From: JABDMD01 sp965203475 | GTDB taxonomy: Bacteria > Pseudomonadota > Gammaproteobacteria > UBA4575 | Direction of reading: 5' to 3' | Assembly (NCBI GenBank): GCA_965203475.1 | Contig: OZ241890.1 | Coordinates: 62,001 to 126,000 of the forward strand | DNA length: 64,000 nucleotides | Shown here: positions 42,765 through 51,858 of the stretch, one piece after another | Layout: every line of letters begins with the position of its first letter | Position numbering within the stretch: position 1 is the stretch's first letter | Notes under the pieces: generated by a model | Database searches by the model: none | Told to the model about the DNA's origin: nothing | The model's input: only the letters and a program-made list of their open reading frames with translations | Position numbers and translations under genes: made by a program

Positions 42765-43232
42765 TTACGCAGCGAGGTTTTTAGGATCCAGGCTAAGAAG
42801 GTCGTAAATGCATTTAGCATTTTTACATTCGTTTAGCGCATTTCGGACTTGTTCATTGTCAAATTGCTCGGCTAGACCTGCTAATAATTGTAAATGCTCT
42901 TCATTGGCCTCTTCTGGAACAACTAAACAGAAGAAAAATGTCACAGGTTTATCATCACTTGCGTCAAAATCAATTCCTTCTTCAAGTTTCAACATGGCCG
43001 TGTGTATGGAGTCCAGTTCTTCCAATCTGCAGTGTGGAATTGCGATTCCTTTTTCAAGACCCGTACTGCCAAGCTTTTCACGTGCTAATAGTCCATCTAA
43101 AATTTTACTTTTAACCAAACTATTATCTTGCTCAGCAAGTTTTTCGCTTAGAATTTCAAGCGCATTTTTTTTGCTGCTAACTGAAGAAGCGAACACTATC
43201 CCCTCCTCAGAGATATAATCCTTTATGTGCAT
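42765..43232 (-). CDS. ptsN: Nitrogen-PTS EIIA (PtsN)
   Basis: The 155-aa protein has the EIIA-Fru fold with His67 in KGIAIPHCRLEEL as phosphorylation site and FFFCLVVPEEANEEHLQLLAGL. It has regulatory roles in potassium transport and the sigma-54 network in other bacteria. It lies between hpf and hprK in the rpoN operon. Confidence 0.95.
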   Translation of the reverse strand: MHIKDYISEEGIVFASSVSSKKNALEILSEKLAEQDNSLVKSKILDGLLAREKLGSTGLEKGIAIPHCRLEELDSIHTAMLKLEEGIDFDASDDKPVTFFFCLVVPEEANEEHLQLLAGLAEQFDNEQVRNALNECKNAKCIYDLLSLDPKNLAA

Positions 43233-43256
43233 TGCAAAAAATCTAAATTAAGAGAG

Positions 43257-43577
43257 CTAATGAATTGCGTGATGTTCTACATCACGTTGATGATGGTCTT
43301 TGAGTTTTTCTTTGTGTTTAACAATTTGCCGGTCAAGTTTGTCTACAAGTGAGTCTATAGCGCTATACATTCCTTCATCATTAGCATCGGCAAAAATTCT
43401 ATTACCACTTACTTGCAAGGAAGCTTCCGCTTTGTGAATTAATTTTTCAACCGATAAAACAACATGTACGTTAATAACATGATCAAAGTGCCTAGTTAAT
43501 CGTTCGAATTTTTTGTCGATATAGTCTTTTAATGAAGAAGTAACTTTAAGATGGTGACCGGTGATATTTATTTGCAT
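43257..43577 (-). CDS. hpf: Ribosome hibernation-promoting factor, short form
   Basis: The 106-aa protein has the short HPF/YhbH layout: QINITGHHLKVTSSLKDYI, FERLTRHFDH, SVEKLIHKAEASLQVSG, DMYSAIDSLVDKLDRQI-like GMYSAIDSLVDKLDRQIVKHKEK. It binds the 30S subunit and stabilises 100S dimers in stationary phase. It stands directly after rpoN, the conserved place. Confidence 0.95.
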   Translation of the reverse strand: MQINITGHHLKVTSSLKDYIDKKFERLTRHFDHVINVHVVLSVEKLIHKAEASLQVSGNRIFADANDEGMYSAIDSLVDKLDRQIVKHKEKLKDHHQRDVEHHAIH

Positions 43578-43637
43578 ATTTATTTCCTCAGGTCGTCATA
43601 TGGTAGTTAAGCACAGATCAAATAAATATAAAACTAT

Positions 43638-45122
43638 TTAAATTGCGGACCGTCTCTCATTAGAAGGTGGAATTCCTATAGATTCTCGATACTTAGCAAT
43701 GGTTCGCCTGGCCACACTGATGCCTTTTTGTTCAAGTAATGTGGCAATTTTATTGTCACTCAAGGGTTTAGCAGGATCCTCGTTTTTTATAAGTTTTTTT
43801 ATCATGGCGCGGATGGCAGTTGCCGAACAAATACCCCCATCATTTGTACTGACATGACTGGAAAAGAAAAATTTAAATTCAAATACACCTCGAGAACAAT
43901 CAAGGAATTTATTCGTGGTGACGCGTGAAATTGTAGATTCATGCATTTCAAGTTCATCTGCGATATCTCTTAGTACAAGTGGACGCATTGCTTCTTCACC
44001 ATATTCAAAAAAACCTCTTTGATGGCGCACGATCGAAGTAGCTACTCTCATTAAGGTATCATTTCGACTTGCAAGACTTTTTATAAACCATCTTGCTTCT
44101 TGTAATTGGTTGCGCAAATACACGGCATCATCGTTGTCGTTAGAATTATTCAATAGATTTGAATACATTTCGTTTATAGATAATTTAGGTGCACTTTCTG
44201 GATTCAGTTTGACTTTCCATCTTCCTTCATGCTTTTCAACATATACATCGGGTTCAATGTATTCAGAACTTTTTGTGTTAATTAAATCACCAGGTCTTGG
44301 ATGTAACGTTTGAATTAGAAAAATTGCTTCCTCGATTTCTTCTTGAGGCAGTTTGATTAAATTAATTAGTTGCTTTAAATTTTTTGTAGCAACCAAATCT
44401 AAATAGTTTTCAACGAGCAATTTTGCAGTGCCCAATGCATCTGCTTCATCGCCTAACTGTTGTAGTTGAATTTCAAGACACTCTTTTAAATTTCTTGCGC
44501 CAGAGCCAATCGGGTCTAAACGTTGAATAAATTTTAAAACCGCTTCAACTTCTTCAAGATCTACTTCATATTCTTTTCTTAAATTTAAGTGTAATTCATC
44601 AGTTGAATCTGTCAGATATCCAGAGTCGTCGAGTGCATCAATAATCGTTGTAGCAATAATTTGATCTTGTGTGCTCAATGAGCTGAGTTCAATTTGCCAT
44701 AAAAGATGTTCAGCCAATGAGCCTTGTTCATCATTGCTTTGGTTTTCTAAATAATCAGAGTAATCAGTATTGGAAGAGGTAGTTGCCGAATAACTTGGCT
44801 CATAGGTATCTTCCCACTCGCTGTCTATTGGAAGCTCTTCTGGCAAGGTATTTTCGGATGCATCAATTTCTTTTACATCATCTGAAGAATCATCTTCCGA
44901 AATTGTCGAATCGGTAACATCAGAGGCTGCATCGTCGGTATTACTTTCTTCATTACTATTAGCATCTTCCTCCGTTTCCAACATGGGGTTCGTTTCAAAC
45001 ATTTCTTGGATCTCGGCTTTTAATTCCAAAGAAGATAGCTGCAAGAGGCGAATCGCCTGTTGCAGTTGGGGGGTCATGGTTAGTTGCTGGCCAAGCCGCG
45101 CCTGTAAGGAAGGTTTTAGCAT
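43638..45122 (-). CDS. rpoN: RNA polymerase sigma-54 factor
   Basis: The 494-aa protein has region I with QARLGQQLTMTPQLQQAIRL (residues 7-26), an acidic region II (about residues 50-110), the core-binding part and the C-terminal RpoN box ARRTIAKYRES (from residue 471). It directs transcription from -24/-12 promoters with AAA+ activators. It is followed by hpf and ptsN and preceded by lptB, the usual order. No obvious -24/-12 target is visible in the intergenic regions I read. Confidence 0.97.
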   Translation of the reverse strand: MLKPSLQARLGQQLTMTPQLQQAIRLLQLSSLELKAEIQEMFETNPMLETEEDANSNEESNTDDAASDVTDSTISEDDSSDDVKEIDASENTLPEELPIDSEWEDTYEPSYSATTSSNTDYSDYLENQSNDEQGSLAEHLLWQIELSSLSTQDQIIATTIIDALDDSGYLTDSTDELHLNLRKEYEVDLEEVEAVLKFIQRLDPIGSGARNLKECLEIQLQQLGDEADALGTAKLLVENYLDLVATKNLKQLINLIKLPQEEIEEAIFLIQTLHPRPGDLINTKSSEYIEPDVYVEKHEGRWKVKLNPESAPKLSINEMYSNLLNNSNDNDDAVYLRNQLQEARWFIKSLASRNDTLMRVATSIVRHQRGFFEYGEEAMRPLVLRDIADELEMHESTISRVTTNKFLDCSRGVFEFKFFFSSHVSTNDGGICSATAIRAMIKKLIKNEDPAKPLSDNKIATLLEQKGISVARRTIAKYRESIGIPPSNERRSAI

Positions 45123-45225
45123 ACCGCAATTATGGCATGAACCTTGCTTATAAAGTACTCATTCGTATCTAGTGAAAAGCGGTTTATCGACTGAATGCCG
45201 CCATATAATTAGAAAAATTTAACGG

Positions 45226-45954
45226 TTAATTTAAGGTAAAAGTACTTCCAAGATAAACATCTTTAACACTTTTGTTTTCTAGTATTTGCTCGGGAGTACC
45301 CTCTGCAAGTAATTTGCCTTCATTAAGCACATAGGCTCGACCGCAAATTCCCAATGTTTCGCGAACGTTATGGTCCGTAATCAATAAACCAATTCCTTTG
45401 TTACTTAACTCTTCCAGTATTTGTTGAATGTCTTTTACAGAAATTGGATCGATTCCTGCAAATGGTTCATCTAGTAAAATAAATTTAGGGTGCATGGCCA
45501 AAGCGCGTGCAATTTCCACACGGCGGCGTTCACCGCCAGATAAACTTATGCCTTTATGTTCACGTAAATGTTCAATTTGTAAATCACTTAATAGAGAATC
45601 GCAAAGTTTTTTACGTTCGTTTTGAGATAGATTTTTACGTGCTTCAAGGCTGACCCAAATATTTTGTTCAACAGTTAAACCTCTAAAGATCGAAGCTTCT
45701 TGTGGAAGATAACCAATGCCTTTTTGTGCGCGCAGATGCATTGGTAGGTTAGTGATATCGGAATCATCTAATGTGATTTTGCCTTTATTACACTGTACTA
45801 ACCCAACTAACATATAAAAACAGGTAGTTTTGCCAGCACCATTCGGACCTAATAGGCCAACAATTTCGCCAGAAGCAAGGTTTAAATTTATATCGTCTAC
45901 AACTACTCGTGATTTAAACCGCTTACGCAGATTTTCCGCTGAGAGTTTATTCAT
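45226..45954 (-). CDS. lptB: LPS-export ABC transporter ATPase LptB
   Basis: The 242-aa ATPase has Walker A GPNGAGKTT (near residue 36), Q-loop GYLPQEASIFRGLTVEQN, signature LSGGERRRVEIARALA and Walker B FILLDEPFAGIDP. It powers the LptFG complex that lifts lipopolysaccharide to the outer membrane. It starts 2 bases after lptA. Confidence 0.97.
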   Translation of the reverse strand: MNKLSAENLRKRFKSRVVVDDINLNLASGEIVGLLGPNGAGKTTCFYMLVGLVQCNKGKITLDDSDITNLPMHLRAQKGIGYLPQEASIFRGLTVEQNIWVSLEARKNLSQNERKKLCDSLLSDLQIEHLREHKGISLSGGERRRVEIARALAMHPKFILLDEPFAGIDPISVKDIQQILEELSNKGIGLLITDHNVRETLGICGRAYVLNEGKLLAEGTPEQILENKSVKDVYLGSTFTLN

Positions 45955-45956
45955 GT

Positions 45957-46487
45957 TTATTGTGATTCTTCTTCTTTTAATGAATCAATCGTGTCAGGAA
46001 AAACCGTAATATTTACTCGATCATTTGCTAGTATAGTTTCTCTGTTGGTATAAAACACAATTCTGTCACTGGCAAATGAATTTCCAGCTTCAGTTAATTT
46101 TGCTCTTTGAGTGAGCACAATTTCATTGTCTGAAATTTTGTAAACCATTTTTTCAGCTTCTGCATTTACAGTTCGCCCATCATCTGTCACTTGAGTAAAT
46201 GTACTAAGATCACCTTGACTGATAATTACTTTTACTTTTTTGTTAGCTGTTTCTAGAGTGACTACATCTCCAGTTAGCTTCATTGTGCCTTGTGTGATGA
46301 CAACATTTCCTTTATAGATGCTTACACCTGTTGCGTCGTTAATTTCTGCAGAATCAGCTTTAATGTTTATAGGCTTAGTGGAATCATCTGACCGTGCATC
46401 CAATGCTTGCATAAACAATACAACTATAATTAGTACCACATTGGGAAATATATATTTATGGTTCATATCGGCCATTGACATTATCAT
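45957..46487 (-). CDS. lptA: Periplasmic LPS-bridge protein LptA
   Basis: This OstA-domain protein has a signal peptide (MNHKYIFPNVVLIIVVLFMQ) and the conserved PINIKADSAEINDATGVSIYKGNVVITQGTM-type strand pattern. It forms the beta-jellyroll filament between LptC and LptD. The open frame has ATGs at 46487, 46475 and 46466. The third gives the most natural leader, so the protein may be 169 aa. Every choice overlaps the end of lptC, pointing to coupled translation. Confidence 0.93.
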   Translation of the reverse strand: MIMSMADMNHKYIFPNVVLIIVVLFMQALDARSDDSTKPINIKADSAEINDATGVSIYKGNVVITQGTMKLTGDVVTLETANKKVKVIISQGDLSTFTQVTDDGRTVNAEAEKMVYKISDNEIVLTQRAKLTEAGNSFASDRIVFYTNRETILANDRVNITVFPDTIDSLKEEESQ

Positions 46488-47016
46488 GTAGATAGAGCAC
46501 TTGTTTAGTTACGTCAAACGTCATTCCATGTGCATCAACTTTTTGACTGCCTTGTATGGCGGTGACGGCTAAGTTCGTACTGATGAGTTGCTCTTTTTGG
46601 TTAAAAGTGAGTTGTTCTGTGAAAATATTTAAAATCTCTGCATCATCCGATTGTGGCTGTTTAATTTTTACGTCACCGATTAAAGTAATAATGTTGTTGT
46701 TATCATACGTCTCACCATAATTAGAAGTCGCAAAGATTTTTTTTCCGTTATCGCGAAAAATAATTATATCAGGGGCATCAAACTCACTCCGTTTTTCATC
46801 ACTAAATAGCAAATACTTTGGAGTTGATAGCTTATATTGTGGCTGTCCAGATGGAGAATTAATCGTCATACGAATATCTTGAAAACTGATGCTGGGTGTA
46901 TTGGGATGTTGAACATTCGTTTGCTGAATTTCAGGGTTGCGTTTATTTAAAATGGAAAGAACTAGCACTCCTCCAACAACAATTAGCACTGAAATCCAAA
47001 CTAATCTTAGCGACAT
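46456..47016 (-). CDS. lptC: LPS-export protein LptC
   Basis: The 186-aa bitopic protein has one N-terminal membrane helix (VWISVLIVVGGVLVLSIL) and a periplasmic OstA-like domain with SPSGQPQYKLSTPKYLLFSDE and GDVKIKQP. It takes LPS from LptBFG and passes it to LptA. It lies 8 bases after kdsC, as in other gammaproteobacteria. Confidence 0.93.
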   Translation of the reverse strand: MSLRLVWISVLIVVGGVLVLSILNKRNPEIQQTNVQHPNTPSISFQDIRMTINSPSGQPQYKLSTPKYLLFSDEKRSEFDAPDIIIFRDNGKKIFATSNYGETYDNNNIITLIGDVKIKQPQSDDAEILNIFTEQLTFNQKEQLISTNLAVTAIQGSQKVDAHGMTFDVTKQVLYLHDNVNGRYEP

Positions 47017-47024
47017 TATTTTGT

Positions 47025-47558
47025 TTAACGTAAATTAAATTGTAATGCTTGATCTAGTAGACCCTGTGCATTAAGGATCAGTTCACAAAACTCCCGCACA
47101 GCGCCATTACCTCCTACGGCAGTAGTTACCCAGTCAGCATGTTGTTTTACAAATTCGTGTGCGTTAGCAACTGCAACCGCAAAACCACAGCGCGACATAA
47201 TTTGTAAATCAACAATATCGTCGCCTACAAAAGATACTTGCTCTTCATCTAAGGATAAATCTGAAAGTAATTTTTGGTAGGTTGAAAATTTATCTTTGCA
47301 ACTTTGATATACGTACTTAATTTCTAAATCTTGCATTCGATGTTCTAGCGCTTTTGAAGCCCTACCGGTAATTACACCCACCTGTATTCCATTGTGTTGT
47401 AGTAGGCGAATGCCATGTCCATCATGGGTATTAAATGTTTTAATTTCTTCTCCAGCAGAATCGATTTGTATGGAACCGTCTGTAAGCACTCCATCAACAT
47501 CAAATAGGGCCAAACGAATATTTTTAGCCTTTTTCACTATGTCTGGTTTGATACTCAT
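47025..47558 (-). CDS. kdsC: KDO-8-phosphate phosphatase
   Basis: The protein of about 177 aa has the HAD motif LFDVDGVLTDGSI, followed by VGVITGRASKALEHR and VSFVGDDIVDLQIMSRCGFAVAV. It removes phosphate from KDO-8-phosphate to give KDO for the LPS core. The start is the ATG; a TTG codon directly before it also lies in frame. In most relatives kdsD lies between yrbG and kdsC, but here the gap is only about 20 bases and kdsD is absent. Confidence 0.95.
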   Translation of the reverse strand: MSIKPDIVKKAKNIRLALFDVDGVLTDGSIQIDSAGEEIKTFNTHDGHGIRLLQHNGIQVGVITGRASKALEHRMQDLEIKYVYQSCKDKFSTYQKLLSDLSLDEEQVSFVGDDIVDLQIMSRCGFAVAVANAHEFVKQHADWVTTAVGGNGAVREFCELILNAQGLLDQALQFNLR

Positions 47559-47577
47559 CAAATTTATTTCTGTACAC

Positions 47578-48585
47578 TTAAATTGTCTGTTTGATAATTA
47601 AATAGATATAACTCACGTACGCTCCGATGAATAGTAATCCAAAACTTCGAGGAATTTTGTTGTTGCGTAAAAATAATAAAGAAATAACAAATAAAAATAT
47701 TGTGGCGGCGAGCATTATAGGAAAATCGCGTTGGTAAAATTCACCGGGAATGTTATAGCTCGCAATAACGCCGGCAACACCGGTAACGCCAATCGTGTTA
47801 AAGATATTTGAGCCAACCACGTTTCCAAGTGCTAATTCGCTGTGCTTCTTCAAGGCACTTGCGACACAGGTAGCTAATTCCGGCAAACTGGTCCCTAAGG
47901 CGATTACGGTCAGTCCGATGATTAAATCATTTACTTGAAGATATTCTGCAATGGATGCAGCGCCCCATACCACCATTTCTGAACTGATTAATAAAACTGC
48001 GAGACCAGTGAAAAGTCCAATAAGAGTAGTAGATAATTTAAGTTCTTTTGCTACATTGCCTTCGATTTGTATTTCTTCATTTTTACTAAAGTAGATTAAT
48101 AAAATAAGAACTACCACTAGGCCTGATAATAATTCAAAGCCATTTAGTCTGGATAATTCATTATCTAATATTACAAAGCCAAAAAATGCAGTGGCGCCAA
48201 TTAATAAGAGATAATTTTTTAAAATAATATTTTTGCTGATTACTAGTGGAAGGATGCAAAGTGTTACACCTAAGATTAGTAAAATATTTGTGATGTTGGA
48301 GCCAATCGCATTTCCAATAGCGATGCCTGGGTTACCACGCCATGCTGAAATGCCTGACACCAAAAGTTCAGGCGCGGATGTGCCAAATCCAAGTATCACA
48401 ATTCCTATCACAATTTTTGGGATGTGAAAATAATTGCCCAAATTTAATGCGTGATCAGCAAATCGGTCTGCACTCCATGTTAGTAGTACAAATCCAATCA
48501 ATAGGGAAGTTATGAAAATTAGCATGAGATAAGCGAATTCTTTGTTATTAGCCGCTTGGTGTAATAATCCTTGCATCGCCAACAA
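47578..48585 (-). CDS. yrbG: YrbG-type calcium/sodium antiporter
   Basis: The 335-aa membrane protein of the CaCA family has about ten helices in two inverted halves. The alpha-repeat motifs are GFGTSAPELLVSGISAWRGNPGIAIGNAIGSNITNI and, in the second half, ALGTSLPELATCVASALKKHSELALGNVVGSNIFN; only key residues are quoted from each. It exchanges cations across the inner membrane. It heads the leftward lpt/rpoN run and is divergent from mlaF. Confidence 0.92.
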   Translation of the reverse strand: MLAMQGLLHQAANNKEFAYLMLIFITSLLIGFVLLTWSADRFADHALNLGNYFHIPKIVIGIVILGFGTSAPELLVSGISAWRGNPGIAIGNAIGSNITNILLILGVTLCILPLVISKNIILKNYLLLIGATAFFGFVILDNELSRLNGFELLSGLVVVLILLIYFSKNEEIQIEGNVAKELKLSTTLIGLFTGLAVLLISSEMVVWGAASIAEYLQVNDLIIGLTVIALGTSLPELATCVASALKKHSELALGNVVGSNIFNTIGVTGVAGVIASYNIPGEFYQRDFPIMLAATIFLFVISLLFLRNNKIPRSFGLLFIGAYVSYIYLIIKQTI

Positions 48586-48674
48586 TATGCGATAGATGTA
48601 TCATACTCGCTCGATGCCAATCGGTATATTGGCATTTAAACACTTTTATCCAGCACAAAATAAGAAAAAAGCTG

Positions 48675-49472
48675 ATGGAATCAATTGTACAAATTCGCGA
48701 ACTTCATTTTTCCCGTGGTTCTCATAAGATATTTAATGGCATTAGTTTAGATATTAGGGCAGGTCGAACCACTGCGTTCATGGGCCCGAGTGGTACCGGT
48801 AAAACCACTTTGTTGAAGTTGATTGGTGGACAATTACGACCTCAAAAAGGCAATGTGCAAGTTTTTGGAAAAGATATCCATCATGTGGATCAGAGCGAGT
48901 TATATCGACTACGCAAAAAAATGGGAATGTTATTTCAAAGCGGTGCTCTGTTAACCGATTTAAATGTATATGAGAACGTGGCGTTTCCCTTGCGTGAACA
49001 CACACGTTTGCCTGAACAAATAATACGAGACTTGGTTTTAATTAAACTTGAAGCTGTGGGTCTGCGGGGAGCACGAAAATTAATGCCCAGTCAACTTTCA
49101 GGTGGAATGGCGAGACGGGTTGCATTGGCGCGTGCCATTGTGTTGGATCCATCCATGATTATGTACGACGAACCTTTTACGGGGTTAGATCCAATTACTA
49201 AGGGCACCATTGTTTCGCTTATTAAACAGCTAAACGACACTTTAGGAATAACCAGTGTTATAGTTTCTCATGATGTTCAGGAAACCATGTCTATTGCAGA
49301 TTATATTTATGTAATTTCTGAGGGACAGATTATTGAATCTGGCACACCTGAAAATTTAGCCAGTAGTTCGTCACGTTGGGTACAACAATTCTTGCAAGGT
49401 CTCGCCGATGGACCGGTTCCTTTCCACTATCCATCAACAGAATATCAAGAAGATTTGTTAGCGGGGCGCTAA
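48675..49472 (+). CDS. mlaF: Mla phospholipid transporter ATPase MlaF
   Basis: The 265-aa ATPase has Walker A GPSGTGKTT (near residue 37), signature LSGGMARRVALARAI and Walker B MIMYDEPFTGLDP. It energises MlaFEDB, which moves phospholipids between inner and outer membranes and keeps the outer leaflet asymmetric. Its stop codon overlaps the mlaE start (TAATG). Confidence 0.96.
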   Translation: MESIVQIRELHFSRGSHKIFNGISLDIRAGRTTAFMGPSGTGKTTLLKLIGGQLRPQKGNVQVFGKDIHHVDQSELYRLRKKMGMLFQSGALLTDLNVYENVAFPLREHTRLPEQIIRDLVLIKLEAVGLRGARKLMPSQLSGGMARRVALARAIVLDPSMIMYDEPFTGLDPITKGTIVSLIKQLNDTLGITSVIVSHDVQETMSIADYIYVISEGQIIESGTPENLASSSSRWVQQFLQGLADGPVPFHYPSTEYQEDLLAGR

Positions 49473-50257
49473 TGATAGCCACAGCATTACAAAATATTGG
49501 TGTTTGGGCTTTAACCATTTTTGAAAAAATTGGCCGCTCTACAATATTTTTTATGCATGTCTTATTAGCGGTACCGCAAACACTTACACGTCCGCGTTTA
49601 GTTATTAAAGAAGTTTACACGATTGGAGTGTTATCACTTACTATTATCGTAGTGTCTGGATTGTTTGTTGGCATGGTTTTAGGTTTGCAGGGTTATGTGA
49701 CATTAGTTGATTTTGGGGCAGAAGAGTCATTGGGTGTGGTGGTGGCAATGACCTTGGTGCGTGAATTAGGGCCAGTCGTTACAGCGTTATTATTTGCTGG
49801 ACGTGCGGGTTCGGCGCTAGCGGCTGAAATTGGTTTGATGAAAACCACAGAACAATTGTCCAGTATGGAAATGATGGCGGTGGATCCTATTAAGCGTATC
49901 GTAACGCCTCGTTTCATTGGTGGATTTATTTCGGTTCCGTTATTAACTGCAATTTTTACTGCCGTGGGAATTTTAGGAGGAAGGTTTGTTGGTGTAGGTT
50001 TGCTTGGAATTGATGAAGGCTCTTACTGGTCACAAATGCAAGCCAGTGTTGATTTAATTGAAGACGTGGCTAATGGAATGATTAAAGGTGTGGTGTTTGC
50101 TATAGCTTGTGTTTGGATTGCTTTATATAAAGGATACGATGCAGTGCCAACTGCGGAAGGAATCAGCATGGCCACTACCACCACTGTAGTAAATTCTGCT
50201 TTGGCTGTTTTGGGATTAGATTTTATTTTAACAGCACTAATGTTTGGTGATTTATAG
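49472..50257 (+). CDS. mlaE: Mla permease MlaE
   Basis: The 261-aa protein starts at the ATG that overlaps the mlaF stop; an in-frame extension upstream is only a shadow of mlaF. It has five to six membrane helices and the MlaE motifs LVRELGPVVTALLFAGRAGSALAAEIG and AVDPIKRIVTPRF. It forms the membrane core of the Mla complex. Confidence 0.96.
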   Translation: MIATALQNIGVWALTIFEKIGRSTIFFMHVLLAVPQTLTRPRLVIKEVYTIGVLSLTIIVVSGLFVGMVLGLQGYVTLVDFGAEESLGVVVAMTLVRELGPVVTALLFAGRAGSALAAEIGLMKTTEQLSSMEMMAVDPIKRIVTPRFIGGFISVPLLTAIFTAVGILGGRFVGVGLLGIDEGSYWSQMQASVDLIEDVANGMIKGVVFAIACVWIALYKGYDAVPTAEGISMATTTTVVNSALAVLGLDFILTALMFGDL

Positions 50258-50288
50258 ATTAATAGTAAATTGTAGGAAGCGACAAATT

Positions 50289-50747
50289 ATGACAACGCGT
50301 TTTATAGAAATTATGGTAGGCATTTTTGTTGTACTCGGCGTGTTAGCACTTTTTATGCTAGCCATGAAAGTAAGTAATTTAAGTCGAATAGGAAATGAAG
50401 AAGGCTATGAACTTTCTGCATATTTTGAAAACATTGGTGGTCTAAAAGTACGTTCACCTGTTACGGTTTCTGGCGTACGTGTGGGCCAAGTTACGGAAAT
50501 TGTGTACGATGCCAATCGATTCGAAGCGCAAGTGATGATGAAGATTGAAGCTGAGCATGACTATTTTCCTATCGACACTACGGCTAGCATATACACCGCT
50601 GGATTGTTAGGGGAGCAGTATATTGCGCTGGAACCTGGGGCCGAAGAAGATGTACTGACGACCGGTGATACCATAGAATTTACCCAGTCAGCCCTGGTAT
50701 TAGAGGAAATTATTGGCAAAATTGTTGTCAAATTCACATCGGGCTAA
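50289..50747 (+). CDS. mlaD: MCE-domain protein MlaD
   Basis: The 152-aa protein begins at the ATG after GTAGGAAGCGAC; a longer frame upstream overlaps mlaE and lacks a ribosome site. It has one N-terminal helix (EIMVGIFVVLGVLALFMLAM) and one MCE domain (GYELSAYFENIGGLKVRSPV, GVRVGQVTEI). It forms the periplasmic hexamer that guides lipids through the Mla complex. Confidence 0.95.
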   Translation: MTTRFIEIMVGIFVVLGVLALFMLAMKVSNLSRIGNEEGYELSAYFENIGGLKVRSPVTVSGVRVGQVTEIVYDANRFEAQVMMKIEAEHDYFPIDTTASIYTAGLLGEQYIALEPGAEEDVLTTGDTIEFTQSALVLEEIIGKIVVKFTSG

Positions 50748-50778
50748 ATTTGCTAAGAAATTGAATAGGGAGAAAGGC

Positions 50779-51447
50779 GTGAGCTCATTAAGTAATAATT
50801 TTCAAAATAAACGATCCATATTATTTACCATCTTGTTTGCAACTTGTTTTGTGTATTCAAGTGTTGCGTTTGCGATTGACAACCGAACTCCTGAGCAAAT
50901 TGTTGAGGAGACTTCAACGATTGTCTTAAATAAAATTAATCAAGAAAATGATCGGTTAAGAGAAGATCCAACTTTAATAAATGATTTAATCAATGACACC
51001 GTTATTCCTACCATCGATTTAAATGCAATGGGAAAATTAATTTTGGGTAAATACTGGAAAACTGCTAGTGAAGCCCAACGCACAAGATTTATAACTGAAT
51101 TTAAAGATATGTTAATTCGCACCTATGCAAAATCGTTGGTGGATTATGGGCATGCTAAAGTAAAAGTTCTTCCCAAAAGAGGAGAGCAAAAGAAAAGTAA
51201 ATATCACACAGTGCAAACTGAACTTGATATTGGCTCAGGAAATACACCTTTGCAGGTTGCTTATATCTTTAGACAAAATAAAAGTAATGAATGGAAAGTT
51301 TTTGACTTGGCCGTGGATGGACTTAGCTTAGTTAAAAACTTTCGTACTAGCTTTGGACAAGAGATTAAAGAGACTTCTTTAGACGCACTAATTGAACGAT
51401 TGGCCAATACAAATAAAACTGCCTCAAGCAACGATGCTCAAACCTAA
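50779..51447 (+). CDS. mlaC: Periplasmic lipid carrier MlaC
   Basis: The most likely start is the GTG after GGGAGAAAGG. This gives 222 aa with a signal peptide (RSILFTILFATCFVYSSVAFA) and a mature MlaC/Ttg2 domain (GKYWKTASEAQRTRFITEFK, then LVDYG and WKVFDLAVDGLSLVKNFR). It ferries phospholipids between MlaD and the outer-membrane MlaA complex. Its 3' end overlaps mlaB by 14 bases. Confidence 0.92.
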   Translation: MSSLSNNFQNKRSILFTILFATCFVYSSVAFAIDNRTPEQIVEETSTIVLNKINQENDRLREDPTLINDLINDTVIPTIDLNAMGKLILGKYWKTASEAQRTRFITEFKDMLIRTYAKSLVDYGHAKVKVLPKRGEQKKSKYHTVQTELDIGSGNTPLQVAYIFRQNKSNEWKVFDLAVDGLSLVKNFRTSFGQEIKETSLDALIERLANTNKTASSNDAQT

Positions 51448-51742
51448 AATTTTTAAGGCAACTGAAAAAGGAAAATTTGAAATTTCTGGAGATCTAACAT
51501 TTTCAACGGTTGCCGATATTTGGGGTGCCGCAAGAAAGATGTTATTAGGTTTGGATGAACAAAATCTAGAAATTGATATTGGGTCTGCAAAAAACATGGA
51601 TAGTGGTGGGCTTGCATTGTTAGTAGCCTGGTCTAGATGGGCACACTGCAATAATAAAAAGATCACCTACGTAAATGCGTCTGAAAAAGCCCGTAAGCTA
51701 GTCGAAGTGAATAAACTTGAAAAACTTCTAAAGCTTTCATAA
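51434..51742 (+). CDS. mlaB: STAS-domain protein MlaB
   Basis: The 102-aa protein starts at the ATG within the end of mlaC. It has a STAS domain with GKFEISGDLTFSTVADIW and IGSAKNMDSGGLALLVAW; the DSGG loop with the serine is intact. MlaB binds MlaF and is required for ATPase assembly. The next gene is murA, with about 115 bases between. A BolA-family gene, often found in this gap, is absent. Confidence 0.92.
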   Translation: MLKPKIFKATEKGKFEISGDLTFSTVADIWGAARKMLLGLDEQNLEIDIGSAKNMDSGGLALLVAWSRWAHCNNKKITYVNASEKARKLVEVNKLEKLLKLS

Positions 51743-51858
51743 TTCGCACTCTCACAAACCTATTCCTATTTTGATTGCTAGTATGTGTACAGCGACTCCG
51801 CTAAGATTCCGAGCGCAAAACTAACTACGGCCAATAAATTCCTGCACTTACACCCGTT

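Noticed and set aside
49376..49471. Longer MlaE starting inside mlaF
   Set aside because: The region is in another frame of mlaF, and the ATG overlapping the mlaF stop gives the normal family length.
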